Notes under the pieces: generated by a model
Told to the model about the DNA's origin: nothing
The model's database searches: none
The model's input: the letters and a program-made list of their open reading frames with translations, nothing else
Program-made: the position numbers and the translations under genes
Shown: one piece after another, positions 31,163 through 42,060 of the stretch
Numbering within the stretch: the stretch's first letter is position 1
How the letters are laid out: every line of letters begins with the position of its first letter
From: Otatea glauca
Lineage: Eukaryota; Streptophyta; Magnoliopsida; Poales; Poaceae
Length of the DNA: 64,000 bases
Direction: 5' to 3'
Assembly: GCA_036346275.1 (NCBI GenBank)
Contig: CM070725.1
Coordinates: 18,342,216 to 18,406,215, forward strand

Positions 31163-34100
31163 ATGGCTCACCAGGCTGTGGATGACGACTGGCCCTTTGA
31201 GTTGTTGGACCCAGTCGTTGACGGTCGTCACCGTGCACACTTCGCCACCGCTTGGCAGAGGAGGACATGACCTCGTGAGCTGGGCGTGCTTTACCGAGGC
31301 CAGTAGCTGGAGCTCGACCCTCGATCCACGTTGGATCCCTGTAACGATTTATCTTTTAATTTCAAAATATTCCGATGCAAAGATCATAACTGCTTTAATT
31401 AACTAGTGCGGTGGTCATATTAATTTAATATTTGCTTCGAGGTCGCGAGCAAGCAGGATTGTTGCCAGCAGCACGGATGGTGGAGGCGCACGCAGATGCG
31501 CAGGGAGAGAAGCGAGCCACGGTTCGCTTGACAGTCCCTTCTCACCGCTACCGGTGGATCGGTGGAGACCGAGACGACACCTTCCACTTACCTATCGGGA
31601 GATGGCGATCACTTTGGAGGACGCCTCCTACCTCCTCGGTCTCCCGATCGCCGGTGACCCTGTGGTGCCGCGAGACGCCGACCACCTGTGGCGGGATGAG
31701 GTACTGCGCGATTCCATGGTGTGCTACCGCCTCCGCGCATCGAGTCTTCACCAAAGACCCATGGTCCCACACATAGGTGGCCGACGATTCGTGGTAAGCA
31801 ACTAACCATTCAAACTTAACTTCACATATATATATTGGCTAGACTAATAAGAAAACTTAAATTTACAAAGTGAGCACATCGTTGATCCTACGGACGAAAG
31901 CAGAGGGTGAGCCGCCACCTTGAGGCGCACTCGCCTCTGGTCGTTTGGGTGGTGCATGTTCACGAGCTCCCACGGGATAGCGTGGGACAGCACTTCGTCC
32001 GGTCGCGAGCGATCGCGACGCACCCCTTGACGCCGCGTCGCAAGACTCTCGGGGTCGGCGGTCCTCCAGGCGACGCATCGTGGGCTCTACGACGCTTATG
32101 GGCGGATCGCCGACGGTCGATCCTCACCGGTGTCCACCGCTTCGCAGCCTTTGGGCATACGAGAGGTTCCAGATCGGGCGCCCAGATCGACACGAGTCCT
32201 CTTCACGCGATGGTGGACGACGATGTCGACGCGCCGACTATGGGCACCATCCGTTCTACCGACGGTAAGATATTGCAAACCACGGTTGCCAGAAACCTAC
32301 GCTTTAACATTTCTCAAGATTACTAATTGTAATGTTGATTTTTTGTCGCCATCGCAGCCCTAGGTGGGCACACGGCACGGGCGGCTTAGCTACCCGCATT
32401 CGTCGCGCCTTGACCACCTCACCGAGGACCGCGACGCGGACTCCAGACACGCGGAGACGCCGGGCTATGTGTGCCGGTGGATTGTCCACCCTATGCACAC
32501 GCTGACGCGGCAGATCTTGGCGTACACGTCGGTTCCTCGTGTTCGACGCCCCGGTCGAGGGCTACACCGCCCATCGAGTGATGAGGCGATTCGGTCACGA
32601 CAGAGTTCCCGGTCCAGTCGGCGGCAGGTCCCACACGGCGCCCACACGTAAGTTCCCTACATCGATGTTCTCTAATATGTACGGTGTAATGACATGTAAT
32701 AATGCTATATTTTTGCTTATCCGCAGTGCACTAGGAGGCAGAATGGGGCACCCCATGGCACGCACGCATGGCGCCATGGGTCGAGGAGTGGGAGGAGCCT
32801 TGGACGACGCCCATGCCGAGGATGCGCCAGACGACCAAAGACACGCACTGTGGGTACCGACGGTGGTACACTTCCCGTGCACCAGTATGCGCTTGGTACG
32901 TGTCGACCCGGATCCTCCTAGACACATCCCCAGGGTGAGGGACACGTATCCCCGCCATACGGACTCGGTTCTGCACGGTGCGGTAAGTTTCGTGTAATGT
33001 ACGACGTATTTTCGTATTGCATTTCCCAGATTAATGTGTTAGGTTAATTCGTAATGTATTTTTCAGACTGATGTGCTAGCCCGGTACTACGAGGAGTCCG
33101 GGAGCTTCCTGTCTCGTCTGTCTCGTGGGATAGACGTGACCTCCTTCTTCGCAAGGTTCAGGGAGAGCGCCAGACGCACCCTCGAGTTAGTAGGTTGCCG
33201 CACGCCTCGTGATGTGGCTGACGGCCCTCGCGGCGTGCCGCCATCGCAGGAGGAGTGCCCGGTACTTCTTCACACCCCACGCCCTCCCGTCCCCCGTCCA
33301 CGCCCGACTTACGCGACACGGCGAGTGCCGGACACGCCGGTCTAGCCCTCACGCCGGAGGTAAGCCCTTCGCCACACTTCGTATGTTTTCTAATTATTTC
33401 TTGAATGTTACCAACAATTCTTCACTTCTTACAGCTCACAACACGATGGTTCTCCTCTGCGGCTTCACCGCCCCTAACGACTACGAGGCGGTTTGATGAT
33501 GCGCCCATGATTTCGACCTCGACGATGGTGACGTGTCGAGATACTTCGTTGGTCCGGATGTGCTCGGATCATCGCGGTGCAGGGAGCACCACCACCGACG
33601 CAGCCTTCTCGGTCCGGTACGCTACACCTCGGCTAGACCACAGAGGGCCCACCACCCACCGGTGCGGTTGACGACTCAGACGCAGGCGAGTTCGCAGAGG
33701 CTCGCCACCGCGAGGAGGTGCCTGTAAACGGGGCGCCAATAGACTGCTGGTGTCCATACAATCTGAGTAACATTACCATTTCATGCATCGTTCTTTCTTT
33801 TCTCAAAGACAACGACCGGTGTTGCTTCTTCCAATGGATCGACGGGCCGGAACGACGTGACTACGAATTTGTCCAAAACTGCCACGACGCCGAACCCGCT
33901 TCGCCCGAGAACTTCAACCGGTGGGAGAGGCCGCCAGGATACGTCCCCGTTCTAGAGCGACCAGAGTTCAGGGCGGTGGGCAACAGCCAACCAATCGGTG
34001 AGTTTCATGCGACGAACTCATGCTTTACTCACAAAGTAGTAATTCTAAACGGTTCGTCGATCTGGGAGTTCAAAAGAAAATCGCGAAATTGCTCGAGTCA

Positions 34101-34897
34101 AAGGAGAAACCTCCTCAAGGGCCACCCGAAAGCCCGACTTTTGCGAACACGGCCTTGAGCGATGGTTGATACCGCCACGATGACCTAGCGATCGAGATTC
34201 TATCGGTGCCTTGGCCGAGGATGAATGGTGCGGCTACTTCAATCGGGTGGACCCGAGACGTACCACCCACATCTCAAACTTCCGTGACGGATAAGCGGGG
34301 AGCAACCCTCCCGTGGTGCTACTACCGCCCGTAAAAGCGGACCCAAGCACGCCTACGGTGTTATTCAACGACCACGGTGGGCATATTGTATTGATTGCGA
34401 GTGGCACGCTTCGGTTGTATAAGGACAAGCCCAACACACACCTCCCGCACCATATAGTGGAGTGCGAGCGAATGCGAATGAGCGTCTTGGCAAGTTTCGC
34501 CAACGCCAACGCAATGAGGCGCAAGAGGGTACCTCCTCTCAAGAGGAAGGGACAAGGAAGCGGCCGGCCGAGGTCCGCACCACGCAACAAGTCCTTGACG
34601 TTACGCGGACTCATCCGGAACCGGGTGGTATAAACATAGGGGACGCCGAATCGGTATGACAAAAAATTCATCTACACACCCGAGACGCACGGCATAGGCC
34701 ACCCATTCGGCGACACCTGGGAGCACTGCGGATCCCCGTGGAGTTCTTTCATAGTGGCGATTGAGCGGTGTCCGAGGACAAATCGCAAAATTTACACGGG
34801 TCAGGTAATATGCAGAAAATGTAGGACAACATTCTGGTTGTACCCAGATAGGCAGAACGATCATCTGTTCCACCATGACAAACACTGCTTTCGTTAG
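31163..34897 (+). pseudogene. PMD gene of MULE-B with GRF-like zinc-finger tail, frame-broken
   Basis: The ATG at 31163 lies just after TTTGCAG^GT, exactly as in MULE-A. The first block, WPFELLDPVVDGRHRAHFAT, matches ELLDPVIDATHRSLLATL of MULE-A. Further PMD blocks are GLLPAARMVEAHAD (31450-31500), TLEDASYLLGLPIAGDPVV (31610-31680), LWAYERFQIGRP (32140-32180) and YTAHRVMRRFG (32560-32600). Unlike MULE-A it extends further, with two segments resembling GRF-type fingers, CCFFQWIDGPERRDY (33820-33865) and WCGYFNRVDPR (34225-34260). A Cys/His-containing end follows (RCPRTNRKIYTGQVICRKC, then HHDKHCFR and TAG at 34895). Introns and frameshifts prevent a single reading frame. The GRF assignment is tentative. 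Confidence 0.7.
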
Positions 34898-35064
34898 TTA
34901 GTTAGTTCGTCAAGCAATTTCGTCACTGCTGTAATGCCCTTGTAATATAATCTAGTCTATTGCTTATTTTACCATCTGAACTATCGGTGCATCTACCCTC
35001 ATGTATGTTCAACAAATAGTTTAACACACGATTACAAATCAAAGTTTAATAACGCGATTAAAGG
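34898..35064. other. 3' flank of the MULE-B PMD gene
   Basis: Short AT-rich stretch after the stop codon. No gene. Confidence 0.4.
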
Positions 35065-35515
35065 GCATGTATCAAAGATCAAATGTGGTCCACTGTTCGT
35101 AAAAATCAAGTTTAGACATTGACATTTTATGGGGCGCCGAAAAGGCTAAAAAACATTGCCGACTATATTACTTAGGGTTGTTGCACTAGTGGAAATTAGA
35201 TGCAAAGCAAGCTGTAAATTACATATTTCTCCATAATATGGAAGTGCATGTATCAAAGATCAAATGTGGTCCACTGTTCGTAAAAATCAAGTTTAGACAT
35301 GACATTTTGAGGCTACCAAAAGGCTAAAAACATTGCCGACTATATTACTTAGGGTTGTTGCACTAGTGGAAATTAGATGCAAAGCAAGCTGTAAATTATA
35401 TATTTCTCCATAATATGGAAGTGCATGTATCAAAGATCAAATGTGGCCCATTGTTCGTAAAAATCAAGTTTAGACATGACATTTTACGGGGCGCCGAAAA
35501 GGCTAAAAAACATGC
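35065..35515. repeat. ~178-bp tandem repeat in the 3' region of MULE-B, about 2.5 units
   Basis: Units start GCATGTATCAAAGATCAAAT and run through GACATTTTA.GGGGCGCCGAAA, TTGCCGACTATATTAC and GATGCAAAGCAAGCTGTAAA. Copies are highly similar. One degenerate unit occurs at the equivalent site of MULE-A (6690-6855). Confidence 0.9.
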
Positions 35516-35639
35516 ACTCTACTTGTTCAAGGGAATTTTGAAAATTATTTCAATCCTAAATCTGTTTATCCAAAAATTTTATTCTTTAAATCTCTCAGAT
35601 TTTTTTCCTAAAATTTTTAATTTTTCTGGCCAAATCGCC

Positions 35640-35867
35640 CTGCCATTGGGTGATTTTTTCATCTCACCCTACCAGTGGGCGAGATGTGACGTGTCGCCGT
35701 TCCATTGGGCGACTAGTCAGGTGTCGCCCTACCATTGGGCGACCTATTTTGTGAGACACCATGTCGCCCTACCATAGGGCGACAAGTGTACATTTTTGCA
35801 ATTCTTTTTTTTCGTGGTATATTTCTGCAATTTGAATTATAAAATATATTATTTAAAAAAAAAATTC
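35640..35867. repeat. MULE-B right terminal inverted repeat with TGTCGCCC palindromes
   Basis: Four to five copies of GTCGCCCTACCATTGGGCGA-type palindromes (35640-35785), then the outer TIR matching the inverted 12661-12760. Confidence 0.87.
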
Positions 35868-36224
35868 TACGACGACATACTCTACACTAACTCAAACAAC
35901 TGCTAGAGCCCTACAAAAATTAATTTTTTGTATCAAATTGTATCTCCAATTCTTGCACACATTGTATTTTTCATAATTCTTGCAGTTTTCTATATCCATA
36001 GCATAGCTATTATAACTCCATACAAGTAAATAATTAAAAGCCTATATAATCCGAGCACTAAATCGTCAATTTAAATAAACTATTGCGAATCTACACATCT
36101 AATTAATCACTATATCCTCTTTCTAAATATTTATTGCTCTACAAAACTATGTACTTACCAATCTATTTCATTTTATCACTAAATTATAAATTGAAACAAC
36201 AACAAAAATTTACCTCAACCCTCG

Positions 36225-36345
36225 ACGAATCTTCTCTCTTCCTACTCTTCTTCCTCCTCTTCTTCCTCTTCTTCCTCCTCCTCTTCCTCCTCCTCCCCTC
36301 CTCCTCCTCCTCCTCTTCCTCTCTTTTCTCTGGCGAGCTCGCTCG
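36225..36345 (-). promoter_or_regulatory. GA-rich leader of MULE-A
   Basis: On the minus (sense) strand this is a GAGGAGGAAGAAGAGG-type purine tract about 250 bp inside the MULE-A right terminus, separated from its transposase by the MULE-B insertion. The stretch 35877-36224 shows no gene. An Arg/Glu-rich open frame across this tract is a composition artefact. Confidence 0.5.
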
Positions 36346-36399
36346 GCTACTTGTCTCGGTGAAAATGAGGCCGAAGGGTGGGGCGCCCATTTTTTACAT

Positions 36400-36583
36400 C
36401 CTCTGTCGCAATTTGGAATTGCGACAGAGAGGCCAACAGTTGCGACAGACTCTCTGTCGCAATTCCAAATTGCGATAGAGTGTTTCTCGCAATTTAAAAG
36501 TGCGATAGGTGTGCAAATATGTTTTTTGGTATATTATTTATGTAATTGTTTATTAAAAATATATTATTTTACAAAAAAATTCA
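36400..36583. repeat. MULE-A right terminal inverted repeat and subterminal palindromes
   Basis: Contains CTCTGTCGCAATTTGGAATT / GCGACAGAG (36405-36432) and a second copy CTGTCGCAATTCCAAATTGC (36452-36471), then the outer TIR that pairs with 4572-4670. Confidence 0.87.
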
Positions 36584-36592
36584 AGTAGTAGC

Positions 36593-36849
36593 TATCAGTG
36601 ATGTTTCCGTAGATGTCCTCTATGGTGCAACTCTTCGTTGAGCTCTTCAGCTTCAGCTTCTTTCCGACTGCAATGTCACACGTCTTGTGAAAAATGCTGC
36701 AATTTTTGTGAATTTTTCAAGAAACTACAACAAAATCAGTCTCCCTTCGATAAAATTCATGTCAAATTGATAAAAAACTTGGTAATCGACACAATACAAT
36801 ATGCAACACTACAATAATCAAATATATATCAGAAAATGGGTATGGATTA
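36593..36849. other. Right flank of MULE-A, no gene recognised
   Basis: AT-rich single-copy-looking sequence following the target duplication. No open frame is convincing. Confidence 0.35.
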
Positions 36850-38370
36850 AGGGAGGGGTGATGTCATGGGGAGCAGGATTTGAAATTTCATTTTCAGTTG
36901 ACATCTTGAAGGTGGGTGAAATCTCAAAATTGCAGATGAAATCCCATCCAAATTCAAAAGGCAAATCTGAAATCCGGAAGTTTTGAAATGAAATTCAGCC
37001 AAAATTACTGAAATTTCAGCCGAAATTGAAGAGATTTTGGTAAAGTTCAACTGAGTGAAAAATGGTTCAAAACACATTGAGACATTTTGAATTTTTTTGG
37101 ATGGTCCTGATACATCACTAATGATCCCATAAAAATTCAGATGATGATCAAGCCTGATAAATTTTTGAAAATTCTGACAGTGCTACTATCATGACAAATG
37201 GCTGACTAACAAATTTCAACCGAATGAAAAGTGGTACAAAACACCCTATAAAATTTTCAAAATGTTTGTGAACTTTTTAGACGCATCAATAAAATTTCAA
37301 TAAAGTTTTCAGATGATTATCAAGCATAAGGAATTTTAAAAAATTCAGACAGTGCTACTATCGTGATAAAAGGCTAACCAGTAAATTTCAACAGAATGTA
37401 AAATAGTCCAAACCATGTGAAAAACTTTTTGAAATTTTGTCTGGATGGTCCCGAAGCATTATTAATATTCCCATAAAATTTTCAGCTGATGATATAGCTT
37501 TACGAATTTTAAAAAATTATTACAGTGCTACTGTCCTCATAAAAGCCTCATGATCAATACATAGATTTGATTGAGCAACCAAAGAAGCTTTAGAATTGTT
37601 GAAACTTTTAGATGATGGTTCTGAGGCAAGTTTTAAGCTCTTATAAAAATATTGGATCATTAACACACTCAAGTGAATTTATAAAATTCTGACATAGGTA
37701 CTGTATCATTTTTGTTCCTTCTGTTTTTGTTTTTTGAAAGATAACAAATGAAGTTCAATGCTCTCATAGATCTGATTGAGCAAACAAAAAAGTTTACAAT
37801 TTTTAAAATTTTATAGAAGGGTTATGAGGCAATTTTTAAGCTCTCATAAAAATTTTGGATCATGATCACACTCGAGCAAATTTATAAAATTCTAGCAATG
37901 TTATTTTCTCATTTACGTTCATTTGGTTTTTGATTTTTTAAAGATAAAAAATTAAGTTAAATTATTTTGAAAAGTTTTATGTATGATCCTAGACTTTGAA
38001 AGATGGTGCCATAAATTTTTTAGAGCATGATCAAGCTTGTAAAAGTTTATAAAAAATCTCACAGTGTCTCTGCCAAAATTATAAAACATCTCAAAATAAT
38101 TTGGTTTTTCAACAAATTTTCATGGAAGATGATATTATTAAGGGTTATTGGGTCAAATCTGGTCCTCAAAATTCAAAATCCCATCAAAAACCTCAAGATT
38201 TTGACAAGATTTGCCGAAATCTCGCTGAAATTTTTAAAAAATATTCTAGCAATTTGATTTTTTTTAAAAAATCTATCCGATCAGGATTTTGAATCTTGTC
38301 CACGTCCGAAATCTGAGATCTCGCCGCAATCTGGTGAAATTTCACTGAGATTTCTAACCTTGGTGGGGAG
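36850..38370. repeat. Diverged ~170-bp tandem array (right block)
   Basis: Six units centred on (A)CAGTGCTACT(A/G)TC-like motifs near 37176, 37347, 37514, 37685, 37886 and 38058. Preceding words are GGTCCTGA..., CATAAAAATTCAGATGATGA. Both the unit and its orientation match 2935-4120. The outer part (36900-37030, 38200-38360) is rich in GAAATTTCAGCCGAAAT-type words. Non-coding. Confidence 0.7.
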
Positions 38371-38872
38371 GACTACCGGCCCCAACGTGCAGCACTGAGG
38401 CTCTAGATGCAAGCAAGACCAACACCGGTCGTAGGTGCGGGATGTTATCATGAGGGGCCAGCTAGACGACCCAGGTATGATGTATCTGAGATGCAGGTGC
38501 ATAGGCAGGAAGGGCAGGGCAAGCGCACACAGGCAGCGAGCGGGTGGGCGAGTGCAAAGGCATCCTACCGCACCCGGTAGTGCGGAAAGAGCCCTGCTGT
38601 AATGGGCTATGCTTGGCCTTCTGCACTTCCCGGGAGTAGCAGGGGACACGTGTCACTTACCACGCTTTTCGCGGTTGGAGAGAATGCTAAATTTGTAAAT
38701 GCACACACGAGGAGGCTAGATTTGCAAAAAAATAATGTAAGGGGGCTATATAAGCGATGATTTCTTGATTTGCAAGAAAATAGAACCACTTTTGTTCTTA
38801 GTAGTGGAAGGGAAAGCTATAAGCGGAAGGGAGAAAAAAATATCAAGTGAAAAGGCCAACTCGTTGACGAAC
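38371..38872. other. Spacer between array and nest 2, no gene recognised
   Basis: A GC-richer patch at 38370-38650 ends with the palindromic GGACACGTGTC. It is followed by AT-rich sequence. There are no similarities I can name. Confidence 0.3.
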
Positions 38873-39268
38873 TGAAAGCATCTAGCCCTATATTTTTAGT
38901 AAGTTTATTTTTTTGATGTTTAATGGTGGTTATTTGTCAAGACTAACTAAGTTTCAAGGCTTTAAGATGAGCTAGTGATTCATATTGGCATATTAGGAGT
39001 TCTTGGCATTCATTGATTCTCGGTAAATGATGACAAAGAACAAAAATTAAGAACCTTGCTACTAGGAATGATCCATGGAGTTGAGTTTGCATCATTTTAG
39101 TGGTTTTTTTGCTTTAGCATACTATTAAACGGGTTTCAAAGTTAGTATATTGAGCTTTATGAGGTTGGGTAGCTAGTTGTGATGCACACTAAGTCTCTCT
39201 AGGTCGTATCTAGTTAGAGAAAGCCTAAACACTAAGTGAGGATGCCAAATTTGGATTTTGTGTGGAGT

Positions 39269-39415
39269 TGTAGAATCAAGGATAACCGACTAGAGGGGAG
39301 TGAATAGGAGGTTTTTAAAACTTTCGGCTCTAATTGCAATTAATAAAATCACTAAGTAAGAATTGCAATTTTGACAAATTAAAACTAAGATTTCTAGTGA
39401 TCACTAAATGCTTCA
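39269..39415 (-). repeat. Truncated 3' LTR of the copia (U5 end)
   Basis: Matches 56898-57045 (GATCAAGGATAACCGACTAG onward) up to CACTAAATGCTTCAACA, then changes abruptly into pol sequence. It is the product of a deletion between pol and U5. Confidence 0.85.
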
Positions 39416-42060
39416 ACATCACAAGTTTCTTCAACAAGACCTTTGTTTTTGTTAAAAATATGATAAGCTTTACTATTTGAAGAATAACCAAGCAAGAAAC
39501 CTTCATCACAGCGACTTTAAAATTTTGAAAGCCGAACACCCTTTTTCAAAATATAAAATTTGCAACAAAAAACTCAAAAATAAGAAATGTTTAGCCTTCT
39601 TCCAATGAGAAGCTCATAGGAAGTCTTTTACAAAAGACAATGCAAATAAAGCTTGTTTGTTGCATAGCAAGCGGTATTAATAGCTTCGCCTAAAAGCTAT
39701 CAGAAGTGCCATATTTATCAAGCATTGTTCTTGCCATTTCAATTAATGTTCGATTTTTCTGTTCTACAGCTCCATTTTTCTCCAGAGTGTAGGTGGCGGA
39801 AAGTTCATGTTTTATTCCAAGTTCATCATAATAATCTTCAATTCTTATATTTTTGTACTCGGAACCATTATCACTACGAATTTTCTTTATTTTGAAATAA
39901 AATTCATTTTGAGCCCTTTTTGCAAATCTTTTGAAAATTTTAGAGACTTTAGATTTGTCATCTAAGAAAAATACCCAAGTATACCTTGAATAATCATCAA
40001 CAACAACTAAAGCATAAGAATTGCCTCCGATACTCTTATAGGTTGTTGGGCCAAATAAATCCATATGTAAGAGCTCTAATGATCTAGAAGTGGACATGAT
40101 ACTCTTTGAAGGATGAGTGTTAGCCACTTGCTTGCCGGCTTGACAAGCACTACAAAGTCTATTTTTCTCAAACTTCACATCTTTCAAACCCACAACTAAA
40201 TCATTTTTAAAAAGTTTTTTAAGTTGAATCATTCCTACATGAGCAAGTCTTCTATGCCACAACCAACCCAAAGATGTTTTAGCAATTAAGGCCCTGTTTG
40301 TTTCGGCTTAGGCTTTTTGGCTTTGGCTTAACGAGCTTTTAAGCCAAGACATGCTGTTTGGCTTCCTGATTTTTTGATGGGTTGGATGGTGTAGCTTTTT
40401 GATCTGGTCATCTCCTACCGCCTCCCGCCGTTCCACCCTAAGGTCCGGCCGCCTCCACCCGAGCTACGCTGGATCTGATCGCCTCCCGCCACTCTACGAC
40501 CGGATCCATTCGGCTACACCTGTGCCACGTCCGGCCCGTCGCTCCAAGCTCGGGTTCGTCCACCTCAATCCGCGATGCGCTGGATCTGGGTCGGTGGAGG
40601 AGGAAGGAGGCTAGGGACGGCAGAGGAGGGAGGAGGTCGGGGACTGCAGAGACCAGAGTGGCAGAGGGAGAAGGCATGTCACACAAGGGAAAGAGAGAAA
40701 AGAGGATGAGAAATGAGGAGATGAGAGAAGGATTCTTGAGTTTATATACAATGGCATTTGATGGGTAATTTTGGAGACTTCTAGTGGCAAAGAGTTATTC
40801 CATCCCAGAAAAGCCCAAAAAAAGCACCTCTCACCTGACTTTTGGCTTATAATTATATGGAGGCTTTAGGCTGTTTTTAAGCCCGGCTTAAAAGTCAGTT
40901 GTTTGTTTCAGCTTTAGCTTTTTTGCTTTTAAGCCGATGAAAAAGCCGAAACAAACAGGGCCTAAACAAGTTTGAAGACATGACTCATTTGAGGTGAACT
41001 CAACTAAAGTATAAATTTCCAAATCTAAAACCTTTGAATATCAAAGAGTTATCATTTTCTTTAGAAATCACTACTGCATTCCTAGAAAACATGCAAGTGA
41101 GACCAAGATCACAAATTTGAGAAACGGATAATAGATTAAAATTCAATGTTTCAACTAAGGAGACATTTGAAATAGAAATGCCATTTGAGGTGGCAATTTT
41201 ATCCAATCCTAATACCTTTTCTTTGCTATTATCACCAAATGTGATCTTGTCATATTGCCCATTCCCCGATTCTAATGTAGTGAATATTTTCCGGTCGCCG
41301 GTCATGTGTTGAGTGCATCCACTATCCAACACCCAATGCCGTCCACCGGTCTTGTAGTTCACCTACAAAAGAAAATCAAACCCTTTTAGGTACCCAAATT
41401 TGTTTGGGTCCTTGAAAGTTAGTAACCAAGGTTTTGGGCACCCAAATGGCTTTCTTTCTTTGGCCAAGTATAGGAGTCCCAACAAATTTAGCAACAATAT
41501 TACCATTTCAATCTTTCTTAAGAACATAGAATGAATCATAAACATTATTTTTGGATGCTTTGCCTAAAGGACAATCATTTGCTAAATTTCCTACATCATG
41601 ACATTTATAACAAAGCTTCCCATTTGATTTTACAAACCAAGGAGCTTTGTTACTAATTTTGTTGCCCTTCTTAGGAATATACCCAAGACCTTCTTTATTG
41701 TAGGACATCTTTGACTATTTAAAATTTTATTTAAAGTGTCCTTGCCCTTAAAGCATCTATCTAAACTTTTTCTAAGTTTATGCACTTGCTCTTTAAGTTC
41801 ATTATTTTCTACCATTAAGTTTTCATGGCAAGAAATTGAGCAAGAACATGAAATTGAAGGCATATATATTAAATCATCACAAGAAGTAGATATGCTAGTT
41901 TTTTGCTACACAATATGAATCAATTTCCAAACTAGGCATATCATCAATAATATTGCACTCAATACCTACATCATTTTGAGGCTTTGAATGATCCTTGGTA
42001 AGGAAAGTCTCATAAGCTTCCTTTAGCTCCTCATAATTTGCATTTCTGGAAGGGAGGTTT
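39416..42060 (-). pseudogene. Copia gag C-terminus, protease and integrase (interrupted)
   Basis: Minus strand, right to left. Gag mid-region: NYEELKEAYETFLTKDHSKP (41990-42055). Zinc knuckle CYKCHDVGNLANDCP (about 41560-41610). Protease and gag-pre-integrase: WVLDSGCTQHMTGD with the catalytic Asp (41300-41345). GAG-pre-integrase zinc region: HRRLAHVGM...CSACQAGKQ. Integrase core 39690-40271 with the DDE residues in LLHMDLFGPT, RSDNGSEY and GAVEQKNRTL. The integrase tail (39420-39690) is frameshifted. The Tourist-like MITE at 40290-40962 splits the gene between protease and integrase. All enzymatic steps of reverse transcription are lost downstream. Confidence 0.85.
40290..40962. mobile_element. 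Tourist-like (PIF/Harbinger) MITE, 673 bp
   Basis: Perfect 20-bp terminal inverted repeats GGCCCTGTTTGTTTCGGCTT, flanked by TAA on both sides (40287-40289 and 40963-40965), as expected for PIF/Harbinger-type insertions. The GC-rich interior (40400-40650) has overlapping short ORFs on both strands but no transposase. Confidence 0.88.

Larger units (their letters stand above)
12661..35867 (+). mobile_element. MULE-B: second Mutator-like element, inserted in MULE-A
   Basis: Terminal inverted repeats beginning (A)GAATTTTTTTT match over ~100 bp; both contain TTGCAAAAATGTAC followed by (C/T)TGTCGCCC. Flanks TATGACGAC (12652-12660) and TACGACGAC (35868-35876) form a 9-bp duplication with one mismatch. 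Plus-strand order is GA-rich leader, transposase, tandem-repeat spacer, PMD gene. It sits in the 5' region of MULE-A in the opposite orientation. The 14.3-kb CACTA at 15448-29779 interrupts its transposase; without it MULE-B is about 8.87 kb. It lacks the SANT-like gene of MULE-A and has a longer PMD gene. Confidence 0.87.
4572..36583 (-). mobile_element. MULE-A: Mutator-like element with transposase, PMD and Myb/SANT-like genes
   Basis: Terminal inverted repeats of about 100 bp start G(A)ATTTTTT at both ends and share blocks such as AAAATAATAT and TTTAATAAACAATTAC. The flanks carry TGTAGTAGC (4563-4571) and AGTAGTAGC (36584-36592), a 9-bp duplication with one mismatch, as expected for Mutator-like elements. 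Genes read leftward from the right terminus: GA-rich leader, transposase, PMD gene, Myb/SANT-like gene. The element was split by insertion of MULE-B (12661-35867). Without it MULE-A is about 8.8 kb. The transposase and PMD genes are broken, so it is not autonomous in its present form. Confidence 0.85.

Noticed and set aside
36184..36390. Arg/Lys/Glu-rich open frame
   Set aside because: A translation of the GAGGAA purine tract in the MULE-A leader.
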